From Candidatus Thiodiazotropha sp. (GTDB lineage Bacteria; Pseudomonadota; Gammaproteobacteria; Chromatiales; Chromatiaceae), in assembly GCA_023838465.1 (NCBI GenBank), contig JAIVEQ010000007.1, forward strand, positions 29,150 to 93,149: 64,000 bases of DNA, in the 5' to 3' direction. The position numbers were made by a program, and so were the translations under genes. The notes beneath the pieces are model-generated. The model was not told where the DNA came from, did no database searches, and saw only the letters and a list, made by a program, of their open reading frames with translations. Positions within the stretch are counted from its first letter, which is position 1, and each line of letters begins with the position of its first letter. This document shows, one piece after another, positions 1-9,040 of this stretch.

Positions 1-572
1 TTCGGGTTAAGTACCGTGAGGTGTTCGAGAAACGGCATGATGTCCGCCTGGGCTTTATGTCGTTTTTTGTCAAGGCCGCAGTAGAGGCACTAAAACAGTT
101 TCCTATCATCAATGCCACAATCGATGATGCCGATATCCTCTACCATGGCTATTTCGACATCGGCATCGCGGTCTCTTCGCCTCGTGGCTTGGTTGTACCA
201 ATCCTGCGTGATGCAGACCAACTCAGCTTTGCTGCTGTCGAACAGCGCATCAAGGATTTCGGCACCAAAGCCAAAGAGGGATCGCTTAGCTATGATGACC
301 TGACTGGCGGAACATTCTCCATAACCAATGGTGGCATATTCGGTTCCATGCTCTCCACACCGATCCTGAATCCACCACAAAGTGCCATTCTCGGTATGCA
401 TTCGATCCAGCAGCGACCGATGGCGGAAAATGGTGAGGTGGTTGTCCGACCCATGATGTACCTGGCACTCTCCTACGACCACCGGATCATCGATGGACGT
501 GACGCTGTCCAGTTCCTGGTCACTATCAAGCAATTACTGGAGGACCCAAGCCGGCTGCTGCTGGAAATCTGA
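1..572 (+). CDS. sucB: 2-oxoglutarate dehydrogenase E2 (dihydrolipoyl succinyltransferase), C-terminal part
   Basis: This is the catalytic C-terminus of the succinyltransferase core of the 2-oxoglutarate dehydrogenase complex, which passes succinyl groups from lipoyl-lysine to CoA in the TCA cycle. The reading frame is already open at base 3 and the first visible residues ([12 protein letters not shown], then LGFMSFF) belong to the acyltransferase domain, so the lipoyl and E1/E3-binding domains lie left of the window. The active-site signature is DHRIIDG near the end, followed by the typical [12 protein letters not shown] terminus. The [11 protein letters not shown] segment matches SucB more closely than AceF, and a separate AceF lies at 38-39 kb. 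The family assignment is firm; only about a third to a half of the protein is seen. Confidence 0.95.
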   Translation, partial: RVKYREVFEKRHDVRLGFMSFFVKAAVEALKQFPIINATIDDADILYHGYFDIGIAVSSPRGLVVPILRDADQLSFAAVEQRIKDFGTKAKEGSLSYDDLTGGTFSITNGGIFGSMLSTPILNPPQSAILGMHSIQQRPMAENGEVVVRPMMYLALSYDHRIIDGRDAVQFLVTIKQLLEDPSRLLLEI

Positions 573-612
573 TCGCCTCACCATTGGTTTTTACCATTGG
601 GGATGTTTGATT

Positions 613-648
613 GCTCCCGCCTTAACCTCAATGAGTGTTGGCGGGAGC
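613..648 (+). terminator. hairpin after sucB
   Basis: A perfect 9-bp stem (GCTCCCGCC pairing with GGCGGGAGC) with an 18-nt loop lies 40 bases after the sucB stop. Its position suits a transcription terminator, but there is no real T-run after it. It may instead be an mRNA-stabilising or rho-assisted structure. Confidence 0.45.
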
Positions 649-819
649 CGGTTTCACGATAAACAGGGTCTCGGTTAATAAATAATCATCCAAATCTGCT
701 GAGTCGCCTTCCAATCGATGCGGGTGGCGAAAAATAAAGAAATGAGAACCTGACATAATCAAAACCAACACCTGCCGTGACCGACATTGGCTGGTATGTA
801 CTCTTCAATAGGAAACAAC

Positions 820-2343
820 ATGACCCGCATCCGCCAGGAAGATCTAATCCATAGCATCTCCGATGCCTTGCAATTTATCTCCTACTATCATCCAGTAGAT
901 TTTCTTAAAGCAATGGGTGAGGCTTGGACAAAAGAGCAAAGCCCTGCCGCCAAAGATGCCATGGCACAGATCCTGGTCAACTCCCGCATGTGTGCAGAAG
1001 GAAAGCGGCCTGTTTGTCAGGATACCGGTATGGTGGTGGTATTCCTCAAGATCGGCATGCAGGTGCAATGGGATGGTGCTATGTCGGTGAGCGAAATGGT
1101 CAATGAAGGCGTACGTCAGGGCTATGCCCATCCCGATAATATTCTACGCTCCTCAATGGTCTATGATCCATTGGGGAGTCGCAAGAATAGTGGTGACAAT
1201 ACACCAGCAATTATTCATATGGAGCTGGTCCAGGGAGACAAGCTAGAGATCAAGATTGCCGCTAAAGGTGGGGGTTCTGAAAACAAATCCCGTTTTAAGG
1301 TACTTAACCCTTCCGGCTCCCTGGTCGATTGGGTATTGGAGGAGTTACCCAAAATGGGTGCTGGCTGGTGCCCACCCGGTATGCTTGGTATCGGTGTCGG
1401 AGGATCTGCTGAAAAGGCCATGTTGCTTGCAAAAGAGTCACTGATGGAACCTATCGACATCCATGAGCTTATGGCGAGTGGTCCAACAAATCGTAAGGAA
1501 GAATTACGCTTGGAGATCTTCGATAAGGTCAACGCCTTAGGCATAGGTGCACAGGGACTTGGTGGGTTGACTACCGTTCTTGATGTCAAGGTCAGCGACT
1601 TTCCTACCCATGCTGCGTCGCTGCCGGTGGCAATGATCCCCAACTGTGCGGCTACCCGTCATGTAGAGTTTACCCTGGATGGTAGCGGGCCCGCCGTGCT
1701 CACGCCACCGAGCCTTGAAGACTGGCCCAACGTAACCTGGGAGGCCTCTCCACAAGCGCGCCGTGTAGACCTGGACAAGATCAGTAAAGAGGATATTGCA
1801 ACCTGGAAACCGGGAGAGCTGATTCTCCTCAATGGCAAGCTATTGACCGGGCGGGATGCAGCGCATAAACGCATTGCTGATCTCTATGCACGCAATGAAC
1901 CACTCCCTGATGGCATCGATTTCCATGGTAGGTTCATCTACTACGTCGGACCAGTCGATCCAGTACGCGATGAAGTGGTGGGACCAGCCGGGCCCACTAC
2001 AGCCACCCGCATGGATAAATTCACCGAGCTGATGCTGGATCAGGCAGGCCTGTTCGGCATGGTGGGTAAAGCAGAACGTGGCCCTGTGGCGCTGGAGGCG
2101 ATCAAACAACACAACGCTATCTATTTGATGGCTGTCGGTGGTACGGCCTATCTTGTCTCGAAAGCAATCCGCAGTTCACGCATACTGGCTTTCGAAGAAC
2201 TCGGTATGGAGGCCATTCGGGAGTTTGAAGTGGTCGACTTCCCAGTCACGGTTGCAGTCGACAGCCGTGGCAATTCTATTCATAAAATGGGCCCCACCGA
2301 GTGGCGGGGAAAGATTGGAAAAATACCTGTGGTAACGGAGTAG
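820..2343 (+). CDS. fumA: fumarate hydratase, class I (4Fe-4S)
   Basis: This enzyme interconverts fumarate and malate in the TCA cycle in the cytosol. It is about 507 residues long, the usual size of single-chain class I fumarases. Three cysteines in the expected settings can ligate the iron-sulfur cluster: C66 (PVCQDTG), C184 (GWCPPG) and C276 (PNCAATRH). The GGGSENKSRF segment is also characteristic. The ATG at 820 was chosen because AGGAAAC precedes it; the frame is open further up to a TTG at 787, which would add 11 residues. It lies between sucB and an acrylyl-CoA reductase gene (7 bases to the next start). The iron-sulfur cofactor makes the enzyme oxygen-sensitive, which fits a microaerobic lifestyle (inference). 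Confidence 0.95.
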   Translation: MTRIRQEDLIHSISDALQFISYYHPVDFLKAMGEAWTKEQSPAAKDAMAQILVNSRMCAEGKRPVCQDTGMVVVFLKIGMQVQWDGAMSVSEMVNEGVRQGYAHPDNILRSSMVYDPLGSRKNSGDNTPAIIHMELVQGDKLEIKIAAKGGGSENKSRFKVLNPSGSLVDWVLEELPKMGAGWCPPGMLGIGVGGSAEKAMLLAKESLMEPIDIHELMASGPTNRKEELRLEIFDKVNALGIGAQGLGGLTTVLDVKVSDFPTHAASLPVAMIPNCAATRHVEFTLDGSGPAVLTPPSLEDWPNVTWEASPQARRVDLDKISKEDIATWKPGELILLNGKLLTGRDAAHKRIADLYARNEPLPDGIDFHGRFIYYVGPVDPVRDEVVGPAGPTTATRMDKFTELMLDQAGLFGMVGKAERGPVALEAIKQHNAIYLMAVGGTAYLVSKAIRSSRILAFEELGMEAIREFEVVDFPVTVAVDSRGNSIHKMGPTEWRGKIGKIPVVTE

Positions 2344-2349
2344 TTCGTC

Positions 2350-3336
2350 ATGACTTCCTATAAAGCCTTCCGTATACATCGAGACAATGCACAGCACTCA
2401 GCCGGGATCGAGGAACTGGAGTTGCAAGCGCCGGATGAGGGAGAGCTTCTGATCCGGGTTAAATACTCCAGCATCAACTACAAGGATGCCTTGGCAGGCA
2501 CCGGCAAGGCGCAGATCCTGAGACACTATCCCCTCACAGGGGGTATCGATGCCTGTGGTGAAGTCACTGAAAGTAATGATCGACGTTTCAAACCGGGAGA
2601 TAGTGTCATCGTCACCGGATACGAGCTTTCCGCAACGGCAGATGGTGGTTATGCAGAATATCTCAGAGTACCGGCTGACTGGGCTATACCGCTACCTGAC
2701 GGACTCACTGCAGCCCAATCAATGGCCTTAGGGACAGCGGGATTCACCGCTGCATTGGCGTTGTACCGAATGGAAATCAATGGTCAAAAACCCGACATGG
2801 GGCCCATTCTAATAACTGGCGCAACGGGGGGTGTTGGCTGTTTTGCGGTAAACATCTTCGATGGGGAAGGATTTGAGGTCAATGCAGTTACCGGCAAAGC
2901 GGATCAACATGGCTACCTTGAGCACTTGGGAGCACAGGAAGTACTGGGTCGAGAGAAAGTCACCACCTATCACCATGCCCTGGAGCGTGGTCACTGGGGT
3001 GGAGCGGTAGACAATGTAGGTGGTGAGATGCTCTCCAGTATCACCCGCAAGATAAGGCCCTGGGGCAATATCGCTGCTATTGGCTTGGCAGGTGGTCACG
3101 AGTTAAACACGACGGTCATGCCATTCATCCTGCGCGGTGTCAGCCTACTCGGCATCAACTCCGCCGGCTGTCCCTACGAGATCAGAGAGGAGATCTGGCA
3201 AAGACTGGCTACTGACCTCAAACCCAGGCACCTGGATGATATCGTCACTCAGACAGTAACACTGGAACAGCTTCCCGAGGTCTTTGATCAAATGCTGGAA
3301 GGTCAGATTATGGGCCGTACCGTGGTTTCCCTGTAG
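2350..3336 (+). CDS. acuI: acrylyl-CoA reductase / YhdH-type quinone oxidoreductase
   Basis: A medium-chain dehydrogenase/reductase of the AcuI/YhdH group, 328 residues (family about 325). It probably reduces acrylyl-CoA to propionyl-CoA with NADPH, which detoxifies acrylate. The N-terminal GroES-like domain carries the typical YSSINYKDALAGTGK stretch and the PLTGGIDACGEV segment. The NADPH-binding fold has GATGGVGCFAVNI around residue 158, and no zinc-binding cysteine cluster is seen, as expected. It starts 6 bases after the fumarase stop, so the two are likely co-transcribed. The exact physiological substrate is not shown by the sequence. Confidence 0.88.
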   Translation: MTSYKAFRIHRDNAQHSAGIEELELQAPDEGELLIRVKYSSINYKDALAGTGKAQILRHYPLTGGIDACGEVTESNDRRFKPGDSVIVTGYELSATADGGYAEYLRVPADWAIPLPDGLTAAQSMALGTAGFTAALALYRMEINGQKPDMGPILITGATGGVGCFAVNIFDGEGFEVNAVTGKADQHGYLEHLGAQEVLGREKVTTYHHALERGHWGGAVDNVGGEMLSSITRKIRPWGNIAAIGLAGGHELNTTVMPFILRGVSLLGINSAGCPYEIREEIWQRLATDLKPRHLDDIVTQTVTLEQLPEVFDQMLEGQIMGRTVVSL

Positions 3337-3470
3337 AGCTGCCTACTTGAATAAACGTAGGGTGTGGCTCTACCGCACCATACTGAACTAAAAAATAGGA
3401 AATGGATTTTTCTATGTGAAGCTAAAAGTACACTGCCCTAGTTTAATGACAGAATCAGGATAAAAGACCT

Positions 3471-4829
3471 ATGACCGATACAGGACATGTCAATCTAGAA
3501 CAGTTTATGGAAGGTGTAAAAAGACGCAATCCAGGACAAAATGAATTTGTGCAGGCGGTACAGGAGGTTGCTGAGGATGTTTTTGATTTTATCCAGGATA
3601 AAAATGAATACCACGAATATCAAATTCTACGACGAATCGCTGAGCCGGATAGAGTCGTAAGCTTTCGGGTCTGCTGGGAAGATGATAACAGTAATATTCG
3701 CGTACAACGCGGCTGGCGAGTACAGAACAACAATGCGATCGGTCCTTACAAGGGAGGGATTCGTTTTCACCGTGACGTTAACGAAAGCATACTCAAATTT
3801 CTTGCCTTCGAGCAGACATTCAAAAACAGCCTGACCGGTCTACCAATGGGTGGAGGCAAAGGTGGCGCCAATTTCAACCCCAAGGGTAAATCTGATCATG
3901 AAGTGATGCGTTTCTGCCAATCTTTCATGACGGAACTCTATCGACATGTTGGGCAGGACATCGATGTGCCTGCGGGTGATATTGGGGTAGGGGCACGTGA
4001 GATAGGATACATGTTCGGTCAGTACAAGCGCATTACCAACGAATTCACCGGTGTGCTTACCGGTAAAGCACTTGAATATGGCGGTAGTCTTATCCGTTCC
4101 GAAGCGACAGGCTATGGGGCAGTCTATTTTTTACAGGATATGCTTGCACGGGTAGGCAATTCGATTGAAGGGAAGAGCTGTGTCGTTTCCGGCTCCGGAA
4201 ATGTAGCAACCCATGTGGTCGAGAAGATTAACCAACTCGGTGGTAGGGTAGTGACACTTTCAGATTCCGGTGGTTTTGTCTATGACCCCGACGGAATCGA
4301 CCAGGAAAAACTCAGATGGGTCAAGGAGCATAAGACCCGGCACCGCGGTAGAATTGCCGACTATGTTAAGGAGTTTAAGAACGCAGAGTTTTACCAAGGC
4401 ATGCGACCCTGGTCTGTCAAATGTGATCTTGCCTTGCCTTGTGCAACACAAAACGAGATTAATGGTGAAGATGCGAGAACACTGATTAAGAATGGCTGCA
4501 TCGGCGTATCGGAGGGTGCCAACATGCCGACCAATTTGGATGGCGTACATGCGTTTAAGGGAGCTAAGATTCTCTTCGCTCCCGGTAAAGCGGCTAATGC
4601 AGGGGGTGTAGCTGTCTCCGGGCTGGAGATGAGTCAGAATTCGGCCCGCATATCGTGGAAAGAAGAAGATTTACAGCAACTACTGGTTGATATTATGAAG
4701 CAGATTCATGATAGTTGCGTCGAATTTGGCGGCACACCAGGCAGTGAGCATATTGACTATGTGCGTGGTGCCAATATCGCGGGTTTTATAAAAGTAGCGG
4801 ATGCGATGCTGGCTTATGGTGTGGTGTGA
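3471..4829 (+). CDS. gdhA: NADP-type glutamate dehydrogenase
   Basis: Catalyses reductive amination of 2-oxoglutarate with ammonia to glutamate. The 452-residue length is typical of the hexameric bacterial enzyme. Substrate-site residues are seen in GPYKGGIRFH (K94) and LTGLPMGGGKGG (catalytic lysine about K130), and the dinucleotide-binding motif is VSGSGNVATH. The N-terminal block is the GDH-I type rather than the large NAD form. The ATG at 3471 is used because the conserved N-terminus starts there. It stands alone after a 134-bp gap and is followed by about 240 bp of AT-rich sequence before the ADP-ribosyltransferase-like gene. Confidence 0.95.
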   Translation: MTDTGHVNLEQFMEGVKRRNPGQNEFVQAVQEVAEDVFDFIQDKNEYHEYQILRRIAEPDRVVSFRVCWEDDNSNIRVQRGWRVQNNNAIGPYKGGIRFHRDVNESILKFLAFEQTFKNSLTGLPMGGGKGGANFNPKGKSDHEVMRFCQSFMTELYRHVGQDIDVPAGDIGVGAREIGYMFGQYKRITNEFTGVLTGKALEYGGSLIRSEATGYGAVYFLQDMLARVGNSIEGKSCVVSGSGNVATHVVEKINQLGGRVVTLSDSGGFVYDPDGIDQEKLRWVKEHKTRHRGRIADYVKEFKNAEFYQGMRPWSVKCDLALPCATQNEINGEDARTLIKNGCIGVSEGANMPTNLDGVHAFKGAKILFAPGKAANAGGVAVSGLEMSQNSARISWKEEDLQQLLVDIMKQIHDSCVEFGGTPGSEHIDYVRGANIAGFIKVADAMLAYGVV

Positions 4830-5066
4830 TAGCGGACCTGAGAGCACTGGGGACCAAAATAACTCCACCAAAATAACTAAATAACTCAGACACTCAATTA
4901 AATAGGGCAAAAACTTAGCCCATAATTAATAAGAGGAAGTTATTTAAGTGGATTTATTTATTGTTAGTAGTCGCGTCTTGATTGTCATCGACTTAGACTA
5001 AAAGGGCTCTTATACTTCCTGTAGTCTCAGACTTGGCTCGACATGTGGCTACACGGAGATAACACG

Positions 5067-5819
5067 ATGCTAGAGATATACAGAGCAGATACAAGAAGCC
5101 CAGACATCATCAAGAATGAGAAGTGTTTCAAAGCCTGGCAACCGTTGGATTTCGAAGAAGCAAAGCGGATGTTGAAGAAATTCTGCGGAGCCGATATCAA
5201 CCTTGGACTGAAAAGCAAAGCAGCTGAAGGTCTGGTCAACAGACTGAAAACACCCAAGCTGAAATTCGATAAAAAGCTGAAGAGGAATATTCCAACAGGG
5301 GATTCTCATCCCCTCAACAAGAACGATTTAAGTCGTCTGATCAAATCACAAAAGACCCGTGAATCTTTCTGGATCTCTACAGATGAAAAGGAAGACTGCG
5401 GCGGGCAGGCCAGTGGTTATATCTACAAAATGAGGTTCGACTCAAATAGTCTGTCGCTACCTGGCCTCAACAGCTTTGCAGCTACAATCGGTTTGTCCAA
5501 AACAGAAAAAACGAGTAGTTGGGTTCGCCTCCTTATGGACCCGTCACTCAAGATCATCGCCATACACATAAGTGGTGGCGCAGGAGCAGAAATCTCTTTT
5601 TTGACCAGGATTCCACTGAAGTACATCGTGGAGGTCAGGCCCCTGAGCGGGTATACGATGCCATCCAGCTTCGGTTCGCCAAATGCTGAAGGCTGGTATG
5701 CGATGTCGCAGCAAGCGTCCACCTCCCCCCCCAGCATGGGCCAAACCCGCCCGCAAATCCCTTCCAGGAAAGGTCGGCCGCCGATCCCACCGAGGACCGG
5801 ACGGCCAAAGAGGTTCTGA
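5067..5819 (+). CDS. putative ADP-ribosyltransferase, cholera/pertussis-toxin A-like
   Basis: A 250-residue protein resembling the catalytic A subunits of cholera and pertussis toxins. It opens with EIYRADTRSPDII (Arg6), which matches the NAD-binding R motif YRADSRPPD of that clade. SFWISTDEKE around 101-109 matches the STS strand and is followed by SGYIYKMRF, as in the toxins. GAEISFLTRIPLKYIVEVRP (173-191) matches the ARTT loop, with Glu175 as the catalytic Glu. The first Glu of the usual ExE pair is Gly173. About 65 extra residues sit between the R and STS motifs. There is no signal peptide, and the C-terminal 30 residues are Pro/Arg/Lys-rich with a PPIPPR motif. The start at 5067 has GGAG 9 bases upstream; an upstream ATG at 5043 has none. 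No obvious immunity gene adjoins it. A toxin/effector role is inferred. Confidence 0.72.
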   Translation: MLEIYRADTRSPDIIKNEKCFKAWQPLDFEEAKRMLKKFCGADINLGLKSKAAEGLVNRLKTPKLKFDKKLKRNIPTGDSHPLNKNDLSRLIKSQKTRESFWISTDEKEDCGGQASGYIYKMRFDSNSLSLPGLNSFAATIGLSKTEKTSSWVRLLMDPSLKIIAIHISGGAGAEISFLTRIPLKYIVEVRPLSGYTMPSSFGSPNAEGWYAMSQQASTSPPSMGQTRPQIPSRKGRPPIPPRTGRPKRF

Positions 5820-6055
5820 CAGCACCTGTGATTGGATATCAAGCGCTTCAGCAGAATAGTGAACAGCATACATTGATAAAGCGTTTTCGCTATTGGTGCA
5901 TGGGAGTGCCGACACTTCGGATAAGGTTAAGGACAGCGGGAGAATACAGCCCTTTATGGAGGGCATTCGCACAGTAATGGAACTATGACAAGAAAATCAA
6001 AGGATAGGTGTAGGCGGCCCTCAAGCCACCACTGATCATGAATAGCGATATTTGC

Positions 6056-6265
6056 TCAGTGTTGCCGGTATCTGGAGTCTAGCCAGCATTGGGGAAGTGG
6101 CTCGCCAGAGGGGAATTTCATCTGATCTTTGGCAAATTTTTCGGCATCCTGCATCTCTTCTCCTGCATGGAAGCGACCAACGATTTCAACATGGTTTGGA
6201 TTAAAAAGATCGGTCAGACTCAGTACCTCAACCAGTTTTTCACTGTTTTTCTGCATTAAAAACAT
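6056..6265 (-). CDS. small conserved hypothetical protein
   Basis: A 69-residue protein starting MFLMQKNSEKLVEVLSL with the conserved-looking segments LFNPNHVEIVGRFHAGEEMQ and FPSGEPLPQCW. Small proteins of this type occur in many gammaproteobacteria under vague names; no function is known to me. The start is well supported: a consensus AGGAGG lies 6 bases before the ATG at 6265, so the longer frame up to 6301 is not needed. It stands between the ADP-ribosyltransferase gene and prfC, with no motif marking it as an immunity protein. One cysteine and no membrane segment are seen. Confidence 0.75.
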   Translation of the reverse strand: MFLMQKNSEKLVEVLSLTDLFNPNHVEIVGRFHAGEEMQDAEKFAKDQMKFPSGEPLPQCWLDSRYRQH

Positions 6266-6491
6266 CGACAACCTCCTTTCTATCAGGGCAGGGAACTTCA
6301 AGCCCTTATATACCTTAAGTATGGATTAGAAGGCGTGATTTTCAATACTGTTGCAGGGCCGGAAGGCCATTCATCATCCAGGGTTTAGAGCACTTTTGTC
6401 TGTATGCTTGAAAAGAGCCCAGTAAAAAAACACAAGGAAGCTCCCCTTCACCAAACCCAGTCAAGGCAGGTGACGGAAAACTTCAACTAAA

Positions 6492-8072
6492 TCAAAGCTC
6501 GCGTGTAGCAAGAAATTTGATCTCCGGCCACCGCTCTATAGCCAGATCCAAATTGACCCGTGTTGGCGCCAGATAGACCAGTTGATCACCCCCATCCAGT
6601 GCAAGGTTGTCATAGGCCTTCTCCTTGAAACGATCGAGCATCTTCTCATCCTTGCACTCTATCCATCGGGTGGTAGCCACACTCACCGGCTCAACGATCG
6701 CCTCAACCTTGTACTCATGCTTCAGACGTTCCACAGCCACATCAAACTGCAAGACACCCACTGCGCCCAGTATCAAGTCATTATTCTTCATCGGCCTGAA
6801 AACCTGAGTAGCGCCCTCTTCGCACAGCTGCAACACACCCTTCAACAGCGCCTTCTGCTTGAGTGGATCCCTCAATACCACACGACGAAACATCTCGGGG
6901 GCGAAATAGGGGATGCCTTCGTATTTCAGCAGTTCCCCTTCGGTAAAGGTATCGCCGATTTGAATCGTGCCATGGTTGTGTAGACCAATGATATCCCCTG
7001 GCCATGCCTCCTCCACGTGCCTTCTTTCATCGGCCTGGAAGGTGATGGCATTACTGATCTGTATGGTCTTATCAATGCGAACATGACGCATCTTCATACC
7101 CTTACGGTAGCTCCCGGAACAGACACGCAGAAAGGCAACTCGATCTCGATGCTGAGGATCCATATTGGCCTGGATCTTAAAAATGAAACCACTGAATTTG
7201 GGTTCTGCCGGCTCCACCAGACGTTGCTGGGTAGTACGTGAAAGTGGCCCAGGTGCGTATTCAACAAAGGCTTCCAGTAACTCTTTAACACCAAAGTTGT
7301 TAATTGCAGAGCCAAAAAATACCGGTGTCAGCTCACCACGGGCGTAGGCCTCAAGGTCCAGTTCATGACTTGCACCACGCACCAGTTCGATCTCCTCGCG
7401 TAGCTCTTCGGCCTGGCTGCCGATCATCTCATCCAGCTTGGGATTATCGATACCCTCGATGATCTCACCCATTTGAATCTTACCCCCGTGGGTCGCACTG
7501 AAAAGATGGGTAGTATCGGTACGCAGATCGTAAACCCCTTTTAGGCGCTTGCCCATGCCGATTGGCCAGGAAATAGGTGCACACTTGATCTTCAAGACCT
7601 CCTCAATCTCATCGAGAATCTCCAGTGGATCACGACCTTCCCGGTCAAGTTTGTTGACGAATGTAAGGATCGGCGTATCGCGCAGGCGACAGACCTCCAT
7701 CAACTTGATGGTGCGAGCCTCAACACCCTTCGCCACGTCGATGACCATCAAGGCAGAGTCAACAGCTGTCAGGGTACGGTAGGTATCCTCAGAAAAGTCT
7801 TCATGTCCGGGAGTATCGAGTAGGTTGACGATCTCGCCCTGATAAGGAAATTGCATGACCGATGAGGTAACCGAGATACCGCGCTCCTTCTCCATCGCCA
7901 TCCAGTCAGATGTCGCATGGCGTGCCGCCTTGCGCCCTTTGACCGTGCCCGCCATCTGGATTGCACCGCCATATAGCAGCAGTTTTTCCGTCAGCGTGGT
8001 CTTTCCCGCATCCGGGTGAGAGATGATGGCGAAGGTTCGGCGACGACTGATTTGTTCGAGCAGTTCAGACAT
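6492..8072 (-). CDS. prfC: peptide chain release factor 3
   Basis: RF3 is the translational GTPase that removes RF1/RF2 from the ribosome after peptide release. The protein is 526 residues, the normal size. GTP-binding motifs are complete: SHPDAGKTT (G1), DTPGHEDF (G3) and NKLDREGRD (G4). The C-terminal regions ([13 protein letters not shown] and the closing FLATREL) are typical of PrfC rather than EF-G. It is monocistronic, with a weak 5-bp hairpin and a T7 run about 50 bases after the stop that may terminate it. Confidence 0.97.
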   Translation of the reverse strand: MSELLEQISRRRTFAIISHPDAGKTTLTEKLLLYGGAIQMAGTVKGRKAARHATSDWMAMEKERGISVTSSVMQFPYQGEIVNLLDTPGHEDFSEDTYRTLTAVDSALMVIDVAKGVEARTIKLMEVCRLRDTPILTFVNKLDREGRDPLEILDEIEEVLKIKCAPISWPIGMGKRLKGVYDLRTDTTHLFSATHGGKIQMGEIIEGIDNPKLDEMIGSQAEELREEIELVRGASHELDLEAYARGELTPVFFGSAINNFGVKELLEAFVEYAPGPLSRTTQQRLVEPAEPKFSGFIFKIQANMDPQHRDRVAFLRVCSGSYRKGMKMRHVRIDKTIQISNAITFQADERRHVEEAWPGDIIGLHNHGTIQIGDTFTEGELLKYEGIPYFAPEMFRRVVLRDPLKQKALLKGVLQLCEEGATQVFRPMKNNDLILGAVGVLQFDVAVERLKHEYKVEAIVEPVSVATTRWIECKDEKMLDRFKEKAYDNLALDGGDQLVYLAPTRVNLDLAIERWPEIKFLATREL

Positions 8073-8305
8073 AGAGGCTACATTATGGTGAAAAGCCGCG
8101 GATTATACCCCATTCATTGATTGTGTATGAGCTTTTTGGAGAATACCTGACCTTGTGGTTAGTTCGTCAGTATTAGGAATACGATTTTCTTAACAGACCC
8201 CTGATAAGAAGTAGATTCCGCAAGCGTCCACTGTTTAGGCTATACCCATTTATTTTTACAAATATTTCATATAATCCTGTTAAGAAAATGTGATTTGGAG
8301 ATGGC

Positions 8306-9010
8306 ATGGACCTATCCCTCGGACGCTTGTCAGGTTTCAGTAATAACGCTTCTGCTTCAGGCAGCCTCCAACATGGGTTGGAATCCCCCCGGGCTGATCA
8401 GATCACAGTGGGCAGTTCAGCCGAGGGTTCTGAAGCTACCCCCGCCACCCGGGAAAGCACAACTCAGCGTCCCGTCATGGAAACTGGACAAGCCAACCCG
8501 TTGACGCCGGAGGAACAGGCACAGGTCAGGGAGCTACAAAAGGTAGACCGGGAGGTCAGAGCCCACGAGGCTGCCCACAGAGCGGCGGCAGGTGGTCTGG
8601 CATCGGGGGGCAGCTACACCTATCAGACAGGACCGGATGGACGTAACTATGCAGTTGGGGGGGAAGTTTCTATTAGCGCGTCATCGTCCGGGACACCTCG
8701 TGAGAAACTTCAGCAGGCAGAGACCATCCGCAGGGCTGCTCTGGCACCGGCGGATCCATCATCCCAGGACCGCCAAGTCGCTGCACAGGCAGCTGCAACT
8801 GCCGCGCAAGCCCGCAGTGAAATCAGCGCTGCAAAACACCAGGACCAGACAAAACAGGGGAAGGAGCCAGCTGGCCAGGATACCCGGCAACAAACTCAGC
8901 AAGTCGGTAACCTCTCTACCCTTGGACGTCGAGCCATTGCCTCATTCGAAGGGGTCGCTGGCATCAATGCTTTGCGAAGCAACCCAACGCCTATTGACGA
9001 AATCATTTAA
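8306..9010 (+). CDS. SprA-related putative metalloprotease (CJM1_0395 family)
   Basis: A 234-residue protein with the family core VREL.KVDREVRAHEAAHRAAAGG. HEAAH (near residue 95) is an HExxH zinc-protease motif, followed by GGSYTYQTGPDGRNYAVGGEV and the RRAALAPADPSSQDRQVAAQAA region. The N-terminus is low-complexity (Ser/Thr/Pro) and the C-terminus is Gln/Ala-rich. No signal peptide is visible. Protease activity is inferred only from the HExxH; the family's function is not established to my knowledge. GGAG lies 5 bases before the ATG at 8306, and a TATAAT-like box sits at about 8270. It converges with the operon that ends at 9041. Confidence 0.82.
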   Translation: MDLSLGRLSGFSNNASASGSLQHGLESPRADQITVGSSAEGSEATPATRESTTQRPVMETGQANPLTPEEQAQVRELQKVDREVRAHEAAHRAAAGGLASGGSYTYQTGPDGRNYAVGGEVSISASSSGTPREKLQQAETIRRAALAPADPSSQDRQVAAQAAATAAQARSEISAAKHQDQTKQGKEPAGQDTRQQTQQVGNLSTLGRRAIASFEGVAGINALRSNPTPIDEII

Positions 9011-9040
9011 AAACAAAACCTGATCACCCACCAATCATGG

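Noticed and set aside
5043..5066. Upstream ATG start for the ADP-ribosyltransferase gene
   Set aside because: No ribosome-binding site; the 5067 ATG has GGAG and starts directly at the conserved motif.
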